A stretch of 64,000 bases of DNA from positions 3,534,001 to 3,598,000 of the forward strand of contig NZ_CP020384.1 of the NCBI RefSeq assembly GCF_002073975.1. Direction: 5' to 3'. The DNA comes from Rhodovulum sp. MB263 (GTDB lineage Bacteria; Pseudomonadota; Alphaproteobacteria; Rhodobacterales; Rhodobacteraceae). Each line of letters starts with the position of its first letter. Position 1 is the first letter of the stretch. Made by a program: the position numbers and the translations under genes. The notes beneath the pieces are model-generated. The model saw only the letters and a program-made list of their open reading frames with translations. It did no database searches and was not told the DNA's origin. Positions 27,199-39,123 of this stretch are shown one piece after another.

Positions 27199-28326
27199 GT
27201 GCCCGGGCTTCTGCTGACAGAACTGACGCTTTCGCAATTCCGGTCGCACGACCGGGCGCGGCTTTCGCTTGACGCGCGCCCGGTCGCTGTCTTCGGACCG
27301 AACGGAGCGGGCAAGACCAATCTGCTGGAGGCGGTGTCGCTGATCTCGCCCGGCCGGGGTCTGCGCCGGGCCGGAGCCGAGGACCTGGCGCGGGTGCCGG
27401 GGCAGCTGGGCTGGAAGGTCGCGGCGGTGCTGAGCGGGCCGGGTTCCGGGCATGAGGTCGAAACCTGGGCCTTGCCGGGCGGCAACCGGCAGGTTCGGCT
27501 TGACGGCAAGGCCGCTGCGCAGGTGGCGCTGGCGCGGATCGCGCGGGTGCTGTGGCTGGTGCCATCGATGGACCGGCTCTGGATCGATGGCGCCGAGGGG
27601 CGGCGGAGGTTTCTGGACCGGATCGCGCTGAGTTTCGAACCCGGCCATGCCGAAGCGACGCTGGCCTATGAAAAGGCCATGCGCGAGCGCAACCGCCTGT
27701 TGAAGGACGAGGTGCGCGACCCGCACTGGTTCGCGGCGCTCGAGGCACGTATGGCCGAGGCCGGGGCGGCGCTGGGCGCAAACCGGCGCGCCGCGCTGAT
27801 GCGCCTCGAGACAGCGCAGGCCGAAGCCGAGACCGCCTTTCCGCGCGCGACGCTGGCTATGGCAGGGCCCGAAGGGTCCGATCCGGAGGATGCCGGGGTG
27901 CTGGCCGGGACGCTGGCCGCCGGACGGGCGCGCGACATGGCAGCGGGGCGGACGCTGGCCGGGCCGCACCGGGCCGATCTGGCCGCCATCTTCGACGCCA
28001 AGGGAATCGAAGCGCGGTATTGCTCGACCGGCGAGCAGAAGGCGCTTCTGATCGCGCTGATTCTTGCCAATGCGCGGGCGCTGGCACAGGATTTCGGGGC
28101 ACCGCCGCTACTGCTTCTGGACGAGGTGGCGGCGCATCTCGATGCCAGCCGCCGGGCGGCGCTTTACGACGAGATCTCGGCGCTGGGAGCGCAGGCCTGG
28201 ATGACCGGAACCGGAGCCGAACTGTTCGCCGCTCTGGGCGAACGGGCGCAATATCTTGAAGTGCACGAGACCGGCGGCACCAGTCGGATCGAGAGGCGGG
28301 ACGGCCCGGGCCCCGGCAACGCGTGA
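27199..28326 (+). CDS. recF: DNA replication and repair protein RecF
   Basis: RecF is an SMC-like ATPase that loads RecA at gaps. GTG 27199 is the best start: AAGAAGG lies upstream, and the product begins (M)PGLLLTELTLSQFRSH, the normal RecF opening. An in-frame start at 27133 would add 22 unlikely residues. The 375-residue protein has Walker A GPNGAGKT at 33-40, the signature STGEQKALLIALILANA and Walker B PLLLLDEVAAHLD. Confidence 0.94.
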   Translation: MPGLLLTELTLSQFRSHDRARLSLDARPVAVFGPNGAGKTNLLEAVSLISPGRGLRRAGAEDLARVPGQLGWKVAAVLSGPGSGHEVETWALPGGNRQVRLDGKAAAQVALARIARVLWLVPSMDRLWIDGAEGRRRFLDRIALSFEPGHAEATLAYEKAMRERNRLLKDEVRDPHWFAALEARMAEAGAALGANRRAALMRLETAQAEAETAFPRATLAMAGPEGSDPEDAGVLAGTLAAGRARDMAAGRTLAGPHRADLAAIFDAKGIEARYCSTGEQKALLIALILANARALAQDFGAPPLLLLDEVAAHLDASRRAALYDEISALGAQAWMTGTGAELFAALGERAQYLEVHETGGTSRIERRDGPGPGNA

Positions 28327-31344
<3,018 letters not shown>

Positions 31345-31575
31345 ACGATGTTGACCCGGGCCTGGGATCGCGTGTGACGCTGCGCGATCCCCATCGGTTT
31401 GTGGCCTCGCCCGGGGGCCTGGCTATCGCGAGATCATGTCTCGCGGTTCGCAATCGGGAAGCTGAGGCCAGGGACGACCTTCCCGGGCCTATCGCGGCAC
31501 TTTCCATACAGAACCCGGCCCGCGCGCGGCGGGGGGGCCGCCGCCCCGCAAGGGTGACGCCCCGCCCGGACAAGA

Positions 31576-33078
31576 TCAGGCCGCAGGCATGGCAGCCGCC
31601 CCGGGCGCCGAGCCGGCCAGCGCCTCCATCTGATGATTGGCCCAGAAGCGCACGTCGTGGCGATGGACAACGTCGCGAAGCGCGGCCATGCGATCGCGCC
31701 GTTCCGCCTTCGGCATTTCCAGCGCCTGGGCAATGGCGCTGTCCATGGAACGGTGCGAGAACGGGTTGGTCAGCAGCGCCGCGCCCATCTCGACCGCCGC
31801 GCCCGCGAATTCCGACAAGACCAGCACCCCGTCGCCATCGACCCGCGCGGCGCAGAATTCCTTGCAGACGAGGTTCATGCCGTCCGCGAGCGGCGTGATC
31901 CAGGCGACATCGGCGGCCCGGTAATAGGCCACCAGATCCTCGAAGGGGATCGCCCGCGAAATCAACACGATGGGCTGCCAGTCGAGACTGCCGAAACGGC
32001 CGTTGATGCGGCCGGCCATCTGCTCCAGATCGTTCTGGATATTCTCGTAGACCGTCATGTTGCGATTGGCGGGCACCGAGACATGCATCAGCCGGACCTG
32101 GCCGCGCAGCTCGGGCTGCGCCTCTAGCAACCGCTCATAGCTCAGAAGCTGGTCGATCCCGCCCTTGGTGTAATCGGTCCGCCCGACGGACAGCAGAAGC
32201 TTGGCGCCGCCCATTTCCGTTCGGATCTCTTCGGCCCGCTTGGCGGTTTCCTCGCGCCGGGCGACCGCATCGATGTAATCGGCATCGACCCCCACCGGCG
32301 AGGCCTGCACCGTGATCCGACGATCTTCGTATTCCAGCTCCGTCGGCACGCTGCGCTCTGACAGGGCTGTCACCTCGGCCGCGAATTCAGGCTCGACCTT
32401 CTGGCGTCCCGTCACCTCTACATCGAGAAGACTGCGCGCGGCCGAGACGAAATTCGACACATAGCGCGGGATGTGGAACCCGACCACGTCGCAGGCCAGC
32501 AGGCTTTGCAGGATCTCCTTGCGCCAGGGCAGGACGTTGAACATGTCGGCCGAGGGGAAGGGCGTGTGGTGAAAGAAGCTGATCTTCACATCGGGGCGCA
32601 ACTTGCGCAGATATCCCGGCACCAGCCACAGATTGTAGTCGTGGATCCAGACCACGGCCCCCGGCGCGGCCTCGGCGGCGGCGGCCTCGGCAAAGATCCA
32701 GTTCACCTCGCGGAAGGTCGGCCAGTCGACAGGGTCGTAATTGTAGCGTTCCTTGAAGGAATGCAGGATCGGCCAGAACGCCTCTTTCGAGGTGACGTGA
32801 TAGAAGCTGCTGACCTGTTCCGCGGTCAGCGGCAGCCGCGAGACCGTATACTGACCAAAGGCATCGTCGACCTCGATCACCCGCTCGAAATCGGGATTGG
32901 CCGGGTCCTCGGCCTGTTTCCAGGCGATCCAGGCGCCCTTGTCGAACCGGCCGAAGAAGCTTTTCAGGGTCGGCACGATGCCGTTCGGGCTCTTGTTCTC
33001 TCGCAGGACGATCTTTCCGTCTTCCTCCACCTCCTCATAGGGCTGGCGGTGATAGACGATGACAAGATCCGAAGGCAT
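31576..33078 (-). CDS. ggpS: glucosylglycerol-phosphate synthase GgpS (GT20)
   Basis: This 500-residue GT20 enzyme would join ADP-glucose and glycerol 3-phosphate into glucosylglycerol phosphate, the first step to the osmolyte glucosylglycerol. I favour GgpS over trehalose-6-phosphate synthase OtsA. The N-terminus reads IVYHRQPYEEV and SPNGIVPTLKSFF, and the body has YTVSRLPLTAEQVSSFYHVTSKEAFWPILHSFKERYNYDPVDWPTFREVN, all as in cyanobacterial GgpS (about 499 residues). The glycosyltransferase segments HDYNLWLVPGYLR and FFHHTPFPSADMFN are intact. The operon partners (HAD phosphatase, gpsA) supply the next and previous steps. Annotation pipelines may label it otsA. Confidence 0.88.
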   Translation of the reverse strand: MPSDLVIVYHRQPYEEVEEDGKIVLRENKSPNGIVPTLKSFFGRFDKGAWIAWKQAEDPANPDFERVIEVDDAFGQYTVSRLPLTAEQVSSFYHVTSKEAFWPILHSFKERYNYDPVDWPTFREVNWIFAEAAAAEAAPGAVVWIHDYNLWLVPGYLRKLRPDVKISFFHHTPFPSADMFNVLPWRKEILQSLLACDVVGFHIPRYVSNFVSAARSLLDVEVTGRQKVEPEFAAEVTALSERSVPTELEYEDRRITVQASPVGVDADYIDAVARREETAKRAEEIRTEMGGAKLLLSVGRTDYTKGGIDQLLSYERLLEAQPELRGQVRLMHVSVPANRNMTVYENIQNDLEQMAGRINGRFGSLDWQPIVLISRAIPFEDLVAYYRAADVAWITPLADGMNLVCKEFCAARVDGDGVLVLSEFAGAAVEMGAALLTNPFSHRSMDSAIAQALEMPKAERRDRMAALRDVVHRHDVRFWANHQMEALAGSAPGAAAMPAA

Positions 33079-33081
33079 GTG

Positions 33082-33864
33082 TCAGGCTCCTGTTGAAATG
33101 GCATGAAGATCGAAAGCGGCGATGGCCTCCATGATGCCCGCGGCGCCATGCGCCCGGGCGATGTGCAGATGGTCGAGATCGCGGACCCGCTCGATCAGGG
33201 CGGGCTCGGAATTGCCGACGGCAACGGCGTTGAGACCGCATTCCAGCATCGACAAATCGTTCAGCGTGTCGCCCGCGGCGAGCACGCGGCCCTCGGGGAT
33301 GTTCAGATGAGCGACCAGCCGGCGTAATGACGGGCCCTTGGACACCCCCTTCGGCAGCACGTCGAAATAGCGATCGGCCGAGATCAGCCAGTCGAGCCCC
33401 ATGGCCTCGACCTTCGCCTCGGCCGACGGGTCGTAGGCCCCGGCATCCATGTCGAAGCTGACGCGGTAGCGGAACTCGGTGGGTTGCATCTTCAGCCCCG
33501 GATGACCGTCAAGCGCCGCCCGCACTCGCGCGCCACTGTCGCCCCAGCGCCGCGAGATATCCTCTTCCAGCGCCGGGATCGGCCGGATCGCCTCGCCGGG
33601 ATGGACCTCGGCAATCGAGGTGCCGACATCGCCGACCACGTATTCCGGCCAGGGCAGACCGTTTTCGGCACACATCTCCATGATGAAATCCGGGTCGCGC
33701 CCGGTGACGAAGATCAGCCCCACGCTGGCGCGGTTGGCCTCGATCCAGTCGTAAAGGCACCGCCGTTCGACTTCGCTCCCCCCCAGAAAGGTGCCGTCGA
33801 GATCGGTTGCCAGCACGAAGCGGCGATCCGAAAGCGGCGGATGGGGGGCGGTGGCAAGGTTCAT
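33082..33864 (-). CDS. HAD-family phosphatase, probable glucosylglycerol-phosphate phosphatase
   Basis: This 260-residue HAD-superfamily protein has motif I DLDGT (nucleophile Asp21, acid/base Asp23), motif II in FVTGRD, a C2-type cap, and motif IV GDTLNDLSML. It resembles sucrose-phosphate or trehalose-phosphate phosphatases of the same superfamily. It lies 3 bp upstream of ggpS and overlaps gpsA, so its natural substrate is probably glucosylglycerol phosphate. It is not the cyanobacterial GgpP type. A HAD domain fused to GgpS is known in Pseudomonas/Stenotrophomonas GgpPS, and here the two parts are separate genes. Confidence 0.75.
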   Translation of the reverse strand: MNLATAPHPPLSDRRFVLATDLDGTFLGGSEVERRCLYDWIEANRASVGLIFVTGRDPDFIMEMCAENGLPWPEYVVGDVGTSIAEVHPGEAIRPIPALEEDISRRWGDSGARVRAALDGHPGLKMQPTEFRYRVSFDMDAGAYDPSAEAKVEAMGLDWLISADRYFDVLPKGVSKGPSLRRLVAHLNIPEGRVLAAGDTLNDLSMLECGLNAVAVGNSEPALIERVRDLDHLHIARAHGAAGIMEAIAAFDLHAISTGA

Positions 33865-34985
33865 GAGGACACTCCGAAAGGCAGGGGAACGGTCGGTGCG
33901 GGATGGTCGAGCGACAGCGTGAGGGCACGCGGCTCGGCCTCGATCGGCCGGGTCCAGAGATCCGAGAAGCTGCGTTCGAGATCGGCGCCCTCGTGCAGCA
34001 CCGCATTGACGGTCTCGCAGATCGGCATCGACACCCCGATCCGGCGGGCCAGATCGACGACCGAGCGGGCATTGACCTCGCCCTCGACCACGACCGGGCG
34101 GCCGCCGAAACAGTCGGCGCGCGCGATGCCCTGGCCGAGCTGGGTGCCGAGCGCCATGTTGCGCGAGGTGGTCGAGGAACAGGTCAGCGTCAGGTCGCCC
34201 GCGCCCGAAAGCCCGGTCACGGTCTCACGCTGCCCGCCCAGCGTCTCGGCCAGCACCTTCATCTCGTCGACGCCGCGGGCGATCAGGGCTGCACGGGTAT
34301 TCTCGGCAAAGCCCGCGCCCGACATCATCCCGCAGGCGATGGCGATCACGTTCTTCACCGCGCCGCCGACCTCGACGCCGACGAGATCGTCCGAGACATA
34401 GGGCCGGAAGCCATGCCCGCCCACCGACATCGCCATCCGCGCCGCGGGGCTGGAATAGGGCGCCAGCCGGTCGGCATAGGTGAAGGGAAAGGCCACGGTC
34501 GCCGCGGTCGGATGGCCAAGCGCGGTCTCGCGGGCGAAGGTCGGCCCCGAGATCGCGCCGATCGGATGGCCGGGCAGCTCCTCGGCCGCGACTTCGGACA
34601 AGAGAAGCCCCGAGCCAAGCTCGATCCCCTTGGCACAAAGCGCGATAGGGATACCGGCGGGCATGTGCGGCGCGGCGGCGCGGCACATCTCGCGCAGCGT
34701 GGCCGAGGGCGTCACGATCAGCACCGCCTCGGCCCCCTCCAGCGCCTCGGTCAGCGAGGCGGTCGCGCGCAGCGTCTCGCCAAGCTCGATATCGGGAAGA
34801 TATTGCGAATTCCGCCCGGTGGCGGCGATCTCCTGGGCCAGCGCAGGGCGACGCGCCCAAAGCCGGACCTGGCGGCCGTTGCGCACCAGAACCCTGGCCA
34901 GCGCCGTCCCCCAGGACCCTGCGCCAAGGACCGCGACCGTGGCAAAGGGGGCGGACTGCCGGTCCGGGGCTGCGATGTCTTTCAT
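33861..34985 (-). CDS. gpsA: NAD(P)-dependent glycerol-3-phosphate dehydrogenase GpsA
   Basis: GpsA reduces dihydroxyacetone phosphate to sn-glycerol 3-phosphate. The 374-residue protein has the nucleotide-binding motif GAGSWGTAL at 21-29, the segment LCAKGIELGSGLLLSEV, and the catalytic lysine region GAVKNVIAIACG. It is about 40 residues longer than most GpsA proteins, with an extra tail (WTRPIEAEPRALTLSLDH). It heads the operon with the HAD phosphatase (ATGA overlap) and ggpS, so it probably feeds glycerol 3-phosphate into osmolyte synthesis. It could also serve phospholipid synthesis if it is the only copy. Confidence 0.93.
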   Translation of the reverse strand: MKDIAAPDRQSAPFATVAVLGAGSWGTALARVLVRNGRQVRLWARRPALAQEIAATGRNSQYLPDIELGETLRATASLTEALEGAEAVLIVTPSATLREMCRAAAPHMPAGIPIALCAKGIELGSGLLLSEVAAEELPGHPIGAISGPTFARETALGHPTAATVAFPFTYADRLAPYSSPAARMAMSVGGHGFRPYVSDDLVGVEVGGAVKNVIAIACGMMSGAGFAENTRAALIARGVDEMKVLAETLGGQRETVTGLSGAGDLTLTCSSTTSRNMALGTQLGQGIARADCFGGRPVVVEGEVNARSVVDLARRIGVSMPICETVNAVLHEGADLERSFSDLWTRPIEAEPRALTLSLDHPAPTVPLPFGVSS

Positions 34986-35502
34986 GTCGGTTCGTGTCTC
35001 CTTGGCCGCTATCTCAGAGCCTGCCCCGCCGCTGAAGCGACGTGCCGTTGCGCAACAAGCTCTGGCGCCACCGGATCCGGAGGGGCCGAGGCAACAGATC
35101 CGGCGGGGTTACCCGACAAACCTATAGGTATACTTCGTCAAATCAAGTATATGTCACAAGGCGTCCCCAAAGCCGGATCAAAACCGCGCGCCCCATTCTC
35201 GAACTGCATATCAAATCAACTGGAAGCGCATTTCTTGTGCGATCTCATGTCAGGAACGGAGTTTTCGACCCGTCAAGGCCGGCTCGGCCTGCTTGCATGC
35301 CAGCCAACAGACTCCGCCACCTCTCGGAACAAGGCGCCCCCGGGCGGCAAGGCCAAGCAGGGGCGAACCTCCGAGATCGGGTTTCACGTAATCTAGTTCG
35401 TTACACGAAGAATAACGGTGGCTGGCAGCCGAAATCAGTCCATATCTTGCGCGCGCATGGACGTGAGCTTGTCCCCGGATCCCGGGATGGGGGTGATGTT
35501 CA
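34986..35502. other. 517-bp gap upstream of the gpsA operon
   Basis: There is no convincing gene. The first 170 bp are the probable promoter region of the gpsA-ggpS operon and contain the palindrome at 35129-35151. The remainder, next to the IS relics, is locally less GC-rich and has no recognisable feature. Confidence 0.5.
35129..35151. promoter_or_regulatory. palindrome upstream of gpsA-ggpS operon
   Basis: Perfect 7-bp arms TATACTT / AAGTATA surround a 9-nt spacer in an AT-rich patch, 145-165 bp upstream of the gpsA ATG. The size suits a dimeric repressor or activator site. No regulator is identified. Confidence 0.35.
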
Positions 35503-36290
35503 CTATGCGGCCATCAGGGCGGCCATGTCGATCCTTGCCTGTTCGGGCGTGCGGGAACCGATGCTCGAATGGCGGCGCCGGCGGTTGTAGAAAATCGCGA
35601 TGTACTCGAACGGCGCGGCCTTCGCCTCTTGGCGCGACCGGAACCTGGTGCGGTGGACCGGTTCGTTCTTGAGCGAGCCGAAGAAGCTCTCCATCGGCGC
35701 GTTCTGCGCCTTCGAACGGTCCCCCCGGACCGTTCGATCCGCTGGCGTATTGAACTCCACGATCGGAGTGACAAACCAGTCCCGGACCGGCCGCCGGTTC
35801 TGTAGCGCCATGCGCATCGTGTCGACCGCGAGGCTGCTTTTCAGGCGGTCCGACATCGACCACCCCACGATCTCCATGGTCGCCATGTCTTTCTCACCGC
35901 CGCAAGGTAAAGCCAGCCCTCGTCAGTGGGCACGTAGCTGATGTAGGCGGGCAGATGCTGTCCGGCTCCGCGGCGCGGAAATTCCGCCGCAGCAGGTTTG
36001 GCGCAATGCCGAGATTGTGCCGGTTGTCGGTCGTCCGCGGAACGCGGCGGCCCCGGCGCGGCCCGGCGGAGGGATATCGTGATCTTTCATGAGCCTGGCC
36101 ACCGTCTTCCTGGCCACCCGGATGCCTTGATCGTGAAGTTCGGCGTCGCCATTGCCGCTCGGACCAGTGGCGCGTCAATGGCAACTGCGTGGCGCGCCGT
36201 ATCGCTGGTGGCTCGCATCGGAGATTTCCCGGATCCGTGGTGCCAGAGCGTCCCGCCGTGTCTGGCGCGCCGCCCGTTCGGGGGCAGCGG
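35503..36290 (-). pseudogene. IS3-family transposase OrfB relic, multiply frameshifted
   Basis: Pieces of one IS3-type OrfB appear in order but in different reverse frames: IREISDASHQRYGAPR, then AELHDQGIRVARKTVARLMKDHDI, then RTTDNRHNLGIAPNLLRRNF, then AYISYVPTDEGWLYLAAV, then LVCHSDRGVQYAS, then NAPMESFFGSLKNE...AIFYNRRRRHSSIG. At least four frame changes and small deletions break it. It lies next to other transposase debris and is not functional. Confidence 0.85.
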
Positions 36291-36311
36291 CGCCACCGGC
36301 GCCACGGTCCC

Positions 36312-36555
36312 TCAAACCCAAAACCGACGTTTCCACTCGTAGAAGCTGGTGCGGTCCATGCCGCGCTGGCGACAGGCCTCGGCCACGTTGCCGAGTTCTT
36401 TCGCCAGTTCCAGAACGCTCATGCGGGTTTGCGCGATCTTGGTCTTCGCGTCACGAGCCTTGGGTTTCGTCGCTTTCGGTGTTCCATCCATGGCGGGCTC
36501 CTCCTTTCCCAAAATAGCATGGAAAGAAGGTTAAGTAGAAAGATAAAGTCTGACA
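36312..36555 (-). pseudogene. fragment of a second transposase (N-terminus and left end)
   Basis: ATG 36491 starts MDGTPKATKPKARDAKTKIAQTRMSVLELAKELGNVAEACRQRGMDRTSFYEWKRRF, a helix-turn-helix N-terminus I associate with an IS481-like transposase. It runs into a stop at 36312, where the IS3 OrfB relic begins. Its left end, reading TGTCAGAC on the reverse strand near 36555, lies exactly where the neighbouring IS3 OrfB is interrupted. This suggests it inserted there. Confidence 0.7.
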
Positions 36556-36958
36556 CCCAGAGCTGGTTCGGCCGCTCGGCACGGAATTCCCGGTTCACCT
36601 TGCCATCCGGACATGGGCGCGTGGTGTCGGGGTTTGTGGTGATCACCTTCTTGCCACGGATGACGCCCTGCAGGCCCATCGCGCGCATCAGGCGCTCCAC
36701 GGTGCAGCGTGCCGCAGCAACATTGTCCCGCTTCAGGGCATGCCAGACTTTCCGCACGCCGTAGAGTTTGCGGTTGTCAGACCAGATCTTCCGGATCTTG
36801 TCCTTCAACCCGGCATCGCGCCGCATCCGTGGCGATGCCCGCGATGGGTCCCGTGCGGCGGCCTTCCGTGCATGGTATGTTGACGAGGCGACCGGCGGCA
36901 CGCGGCAGATCGGCTCGACCCCGAATTCCTCCCGGAATTCATCAATGAAGCCAGTCAT
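36556..36958 (-). pseudogene. IS3-family OrfB, 3' part lost
   Basis: The frame starts at ATG 36958, overlapping the OrfA stop as ATGA: MTGFIDEFREEFGVEPICRV, followed by RKLYGVRKVWHALKRDNV and FRAERPNQLWVSDF. This is the N-terminal third of an IS3 OrfB. The DDE catalytic core that should follow WVSDF is replaced by the left end of another element, so the transposase is dead. Confidence 0.85.
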
Positions 36959-37290
36959 TTGCGGAACGGGCGGTCGAGCTCCGCCCGGGCAAAACAAGCG
37001 CTGGCCTTCTTCAGGATCTCGTTCGCTTGCCACAACTCGCGGTTCCCGCGCTCGAGTTCCCTGATGCGGGCCTTCTCGGCACTGGTCGGGCCCGCTTCCT
37101 TGCCGCTGTCACGCCGAGCCTGCTTGTACAAGACCCGCAGGCTGTCTGGCGAGCAACCCAGCTTGCCGGCGATGTCGCGCACCGCGCCTGTCAAAGACGC
37201 ATAGCTGTCGAGAGGGTCGATGACCATCTGCACCGCCCGTTCGCGGAACTCGGCCGGATACGGGCTCGTCGTGTTCTTCTTCCTGTCCAT
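36955..37290 (-). CDS. IS3-family transposase OrfA (stand-alone, intact frame)
   Basis: This 111-residue OrfA is complete: a helix-turn-helix (YPAEFRERAVQMVIDPLDSYASLTGAVRDIAGKLGCSPDSLRVLYKQ) then a leucine-zipper-like ELERGNRELWQANEILKKASACFARAELD. OrfA binds the IS ends and can repress. Because its OrfB partner is truncated, the element cannot move on its own. Confidence 0.85.
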   Translation of the reverse strand: MDRKKNTTSPYPAEFRERAVQMVIDPLDSYASLTGAVRDIAGKLGCSPDSLRVLYKQARRDSGKEAGPTSAEKARIRELERGNRELWQANEILKKASACFARAELDRPFRK

Positions 37291-37615
37291 GCGACGGCAT
37301 CCTTTGAGGGTTTGGCCCTCCGGGCAAGGCGGCGCGGTTCAATACCGAACGCCCCCTCCGCCTTGGACGACCAGCCCCCGCGGATCACGCGCGGGTCCCG
37401 ATCTCCGAAATCGCCTGCCCCGCTGCACGAGATGAAAGCGCCGCAGCTCAGGCGATTGCTCTCGCCGCGCCGATCGACGAAAATACCAACCGGGCTCAAA
37501 TCGCGGCTGGATGAACGTTCAGGGGCAGGTCAGTCGGAAGCCATGATCCGTATTGTTTATGCGTGGCGGCATCGGATAGGGCCCCAAGATTGTATAAACA
37601 GGGATCGGAGAACAC
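37291..37615. other. 325-bp gap: IS3 end and putP promoter region
   Basis: The part nearest OrfA should include the outer end of the IS3 element; I could not fix the terminal inverted repeat. The 60 bp before putP are AT-richer (TTGTTTATG, TGTATAAACA) and likely hold its promoter. No gene is seen. Confidence 0.45.
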
Positions 37616-39085
37616 GTGTCTATAGGAGCTATCATTAGTCTGGCGACTTATTTCATCCTGATGATCGGGATCGGGATTTACGCCTATAGAAAATCGACAG
37701 CGACATCCGAGGACTATATCCTTGGCGGACGAAATCTTCCTCCCGCCGTCGCCGCACTCTCCGCCGGGGCATCCGACATGTCCGGCTGGCTGCTGCTGGG
37801 CTTGCCCGGAGCCCTCTATGCCTCGGGTCTCGTCGAAGCCTGGATCGGCATCGGCCTCTTCCTGGGGGCGCTCGTCAACTGGATCGTCGTGGCGCCGCGC
37901 CTGAGAGAACAGACCGAACGCTATGACAACGCGCTGACGATCCCGGCCTTCCTGGCCAATCGCTTCCCGTCGCGGGGTGCCACGCTGCGCATGGTTTCAG
38001 CGGTGATCATCGTGGTCTTCTTTGCCGTCTACACGGCCTCGGGCCTCGTCGCAGGAGGCAAGCTCTTCCAGAGCGCCTTCGACGGCAGCTACCAGTTCGG
38101 CGTCTGGCTGACCCTCGGCGTCGTGCTGGCCTACACGGTGGTCGGCGGCTTTTTGGCCGTGTCTCTCACGGATTTCTGCCAGGGTCTGATCATGATGCTG
38201 GCGCTGATCATCATGCCCGCGATCGTGCTCTATTCCGGGAAGGGCGCCGGCTTCGCCCAGGCCCGGGAGACGCTCTCCGGGGTCGAGGGGTTCACCTTGA
38301 AGCTCTGGTCCCCCGACATGACGCTCATCGGGTTCGTCTCGCTGCTCGCCTGGGGTCTTGGCTATTTCGGCCAGCCGCATATCATCGTCCGCTTCATGGC
38401 GGTGAAGAGCGTCGCCGCAGTCGCGACCGCGCGCAATATCGGCATGGCTTGGATGGGCATCGCCCTCGTCGGTGCGGTGGGCGTCGGCATCTTCGGTCGC
38501 GCCTATGTGGAGCGCAACGGCGTGGTGATCGAGGATAGCGAGACGATTTTCATCTATCTCGCCGACAACCTGTTTCCCGGGCTGATCACGGGCTTCTTTC
38601 TGGCAGCCCTTCTGGCCGCGATCATGTCGACGGTCTCGAGCCAGCTTCTGGTCTCGTCCTCTTCCCTGGCCGAGGATTTCTACAAGCTCGTGCTCAACAG
38701 GGGCGCCTCCGAGAAGACCCTCGTGACCATCGGACGCATTTCCGTGATTGCAGTCGGCGCCGTCGCCGCGCTGATTGCAGGCGATCCGGATAGCGAGGTG
38801 CTGGACCTTGTCGCCAATGCCTGGGCGGGCTTCGGAGCGGCATTCGGTCCGTTGGTCATCCTGTCCCTGACCTGGCCGCGCATGAATGGTGCCGGTGCCG
38901 TGGCGGGCCTGGTGGTGGGCGCCGCAACCGTCGGGCTCTGGATCTTCACCGGTCTGAAAGAGGCCACCGGCGTATACGAGATAATCCCCGGCTTTGTGCT
39001 CGCATGTCTCGCGATCTTCGTCGTCAGTCTCGCGACCAGGGATCGGGGAGAGTTCCGGTCGATGGTATCTGCACCGGCTGAATGA
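37616..39085 (+). CDS. putP: sodium/proline symporter PutP
   Basis: PutP imports proline with Na+ through the inner membrane. The 489-residue protein has about 13 membrane segments and SSS-family hallmarks: GGRNLPPAVAALSAGASDMSGWLLLGLPGALY near the N-terminus and AIMSTVSSQLLVSSSSLAEDFY, which carries Na+-binding Ser/Thr residues. The start is GTG 37616 with GGAG 5 nt upstream. Proline is also an osmolyte, which fits the nearby glucosylglycerol genes. A strong terminator follows. Confidence 0.93.
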   Translation: MSIGAIISLATYFILMIGIGIYAYRKSTATSEDYILGGRNLPPAVAALSAGASDMSGWLLLGLPGALYASGLVEAWIGIGLFLGALVNWIVVAPRLREQTERYDNALTIPAFLANRFPSRGATLRMVSAVIIVVFFAVYTASGLVAGGKLFQSAFDGSYQFGVWLTLGVVLAYTVVGGFLAVSLTDFCQGLIMMLALIIMPAIVLYSGKGAGFAQARETLSGVEGFTLKLWSPDMTLIGFVSLLAWGLGYFGQPHIIVRFMAVKSVAAVATARNIGMAWMGIALVGAVGVGIFGRAYVERNGVVIEDSETIFIYLADNLFPGLITGFFLAALLAAIMSTVSSQLLVSSSSLAEDFYKLVLNRGASEKTLVTIGRISVIAVGAVAALIAGDPDSEVLDLVANAWAGFGAAFGPLVILSLTWPRMNGAGAVAGLVVGAATVGLWIFTGLKEATGVYEIIPGFVLACLAIFVVSLATRDRGEFRSMVSAPAE

Positions 39086-39092
39086 GACCTGC

Positions 39093-39123
39093 AGGCAGAG
39101 GCCGAAAGTCGGCCTCTGCCTTT
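39093..39123 (+). terminator. rho-independent terminator of putP
   Basis: A 13-bp perfect stem (AGGCAGAGGCCGA / TCGGCCTCTGCCT) with a 3-nt loop, starting 8 bp after the putP stop and ending in TTT. Confidence 0.85.

Noticed and set aside
31576-33078. OtsA/OtsB trehalose synthesis as the reading of the GT20 and HAD genes
   Set aside because: The N-terminal and central sequence follow GgpS rather than OtsA, and gpsA in the operon supplies the GgpS acceptor.
37555-37600. TGTTTAT ... ATAAACA arms upstream of putP as an operator
   Set aside because: The arms are short and more than 30 bp apart, and could easily arise by chance in an AT-richer promoter patch.
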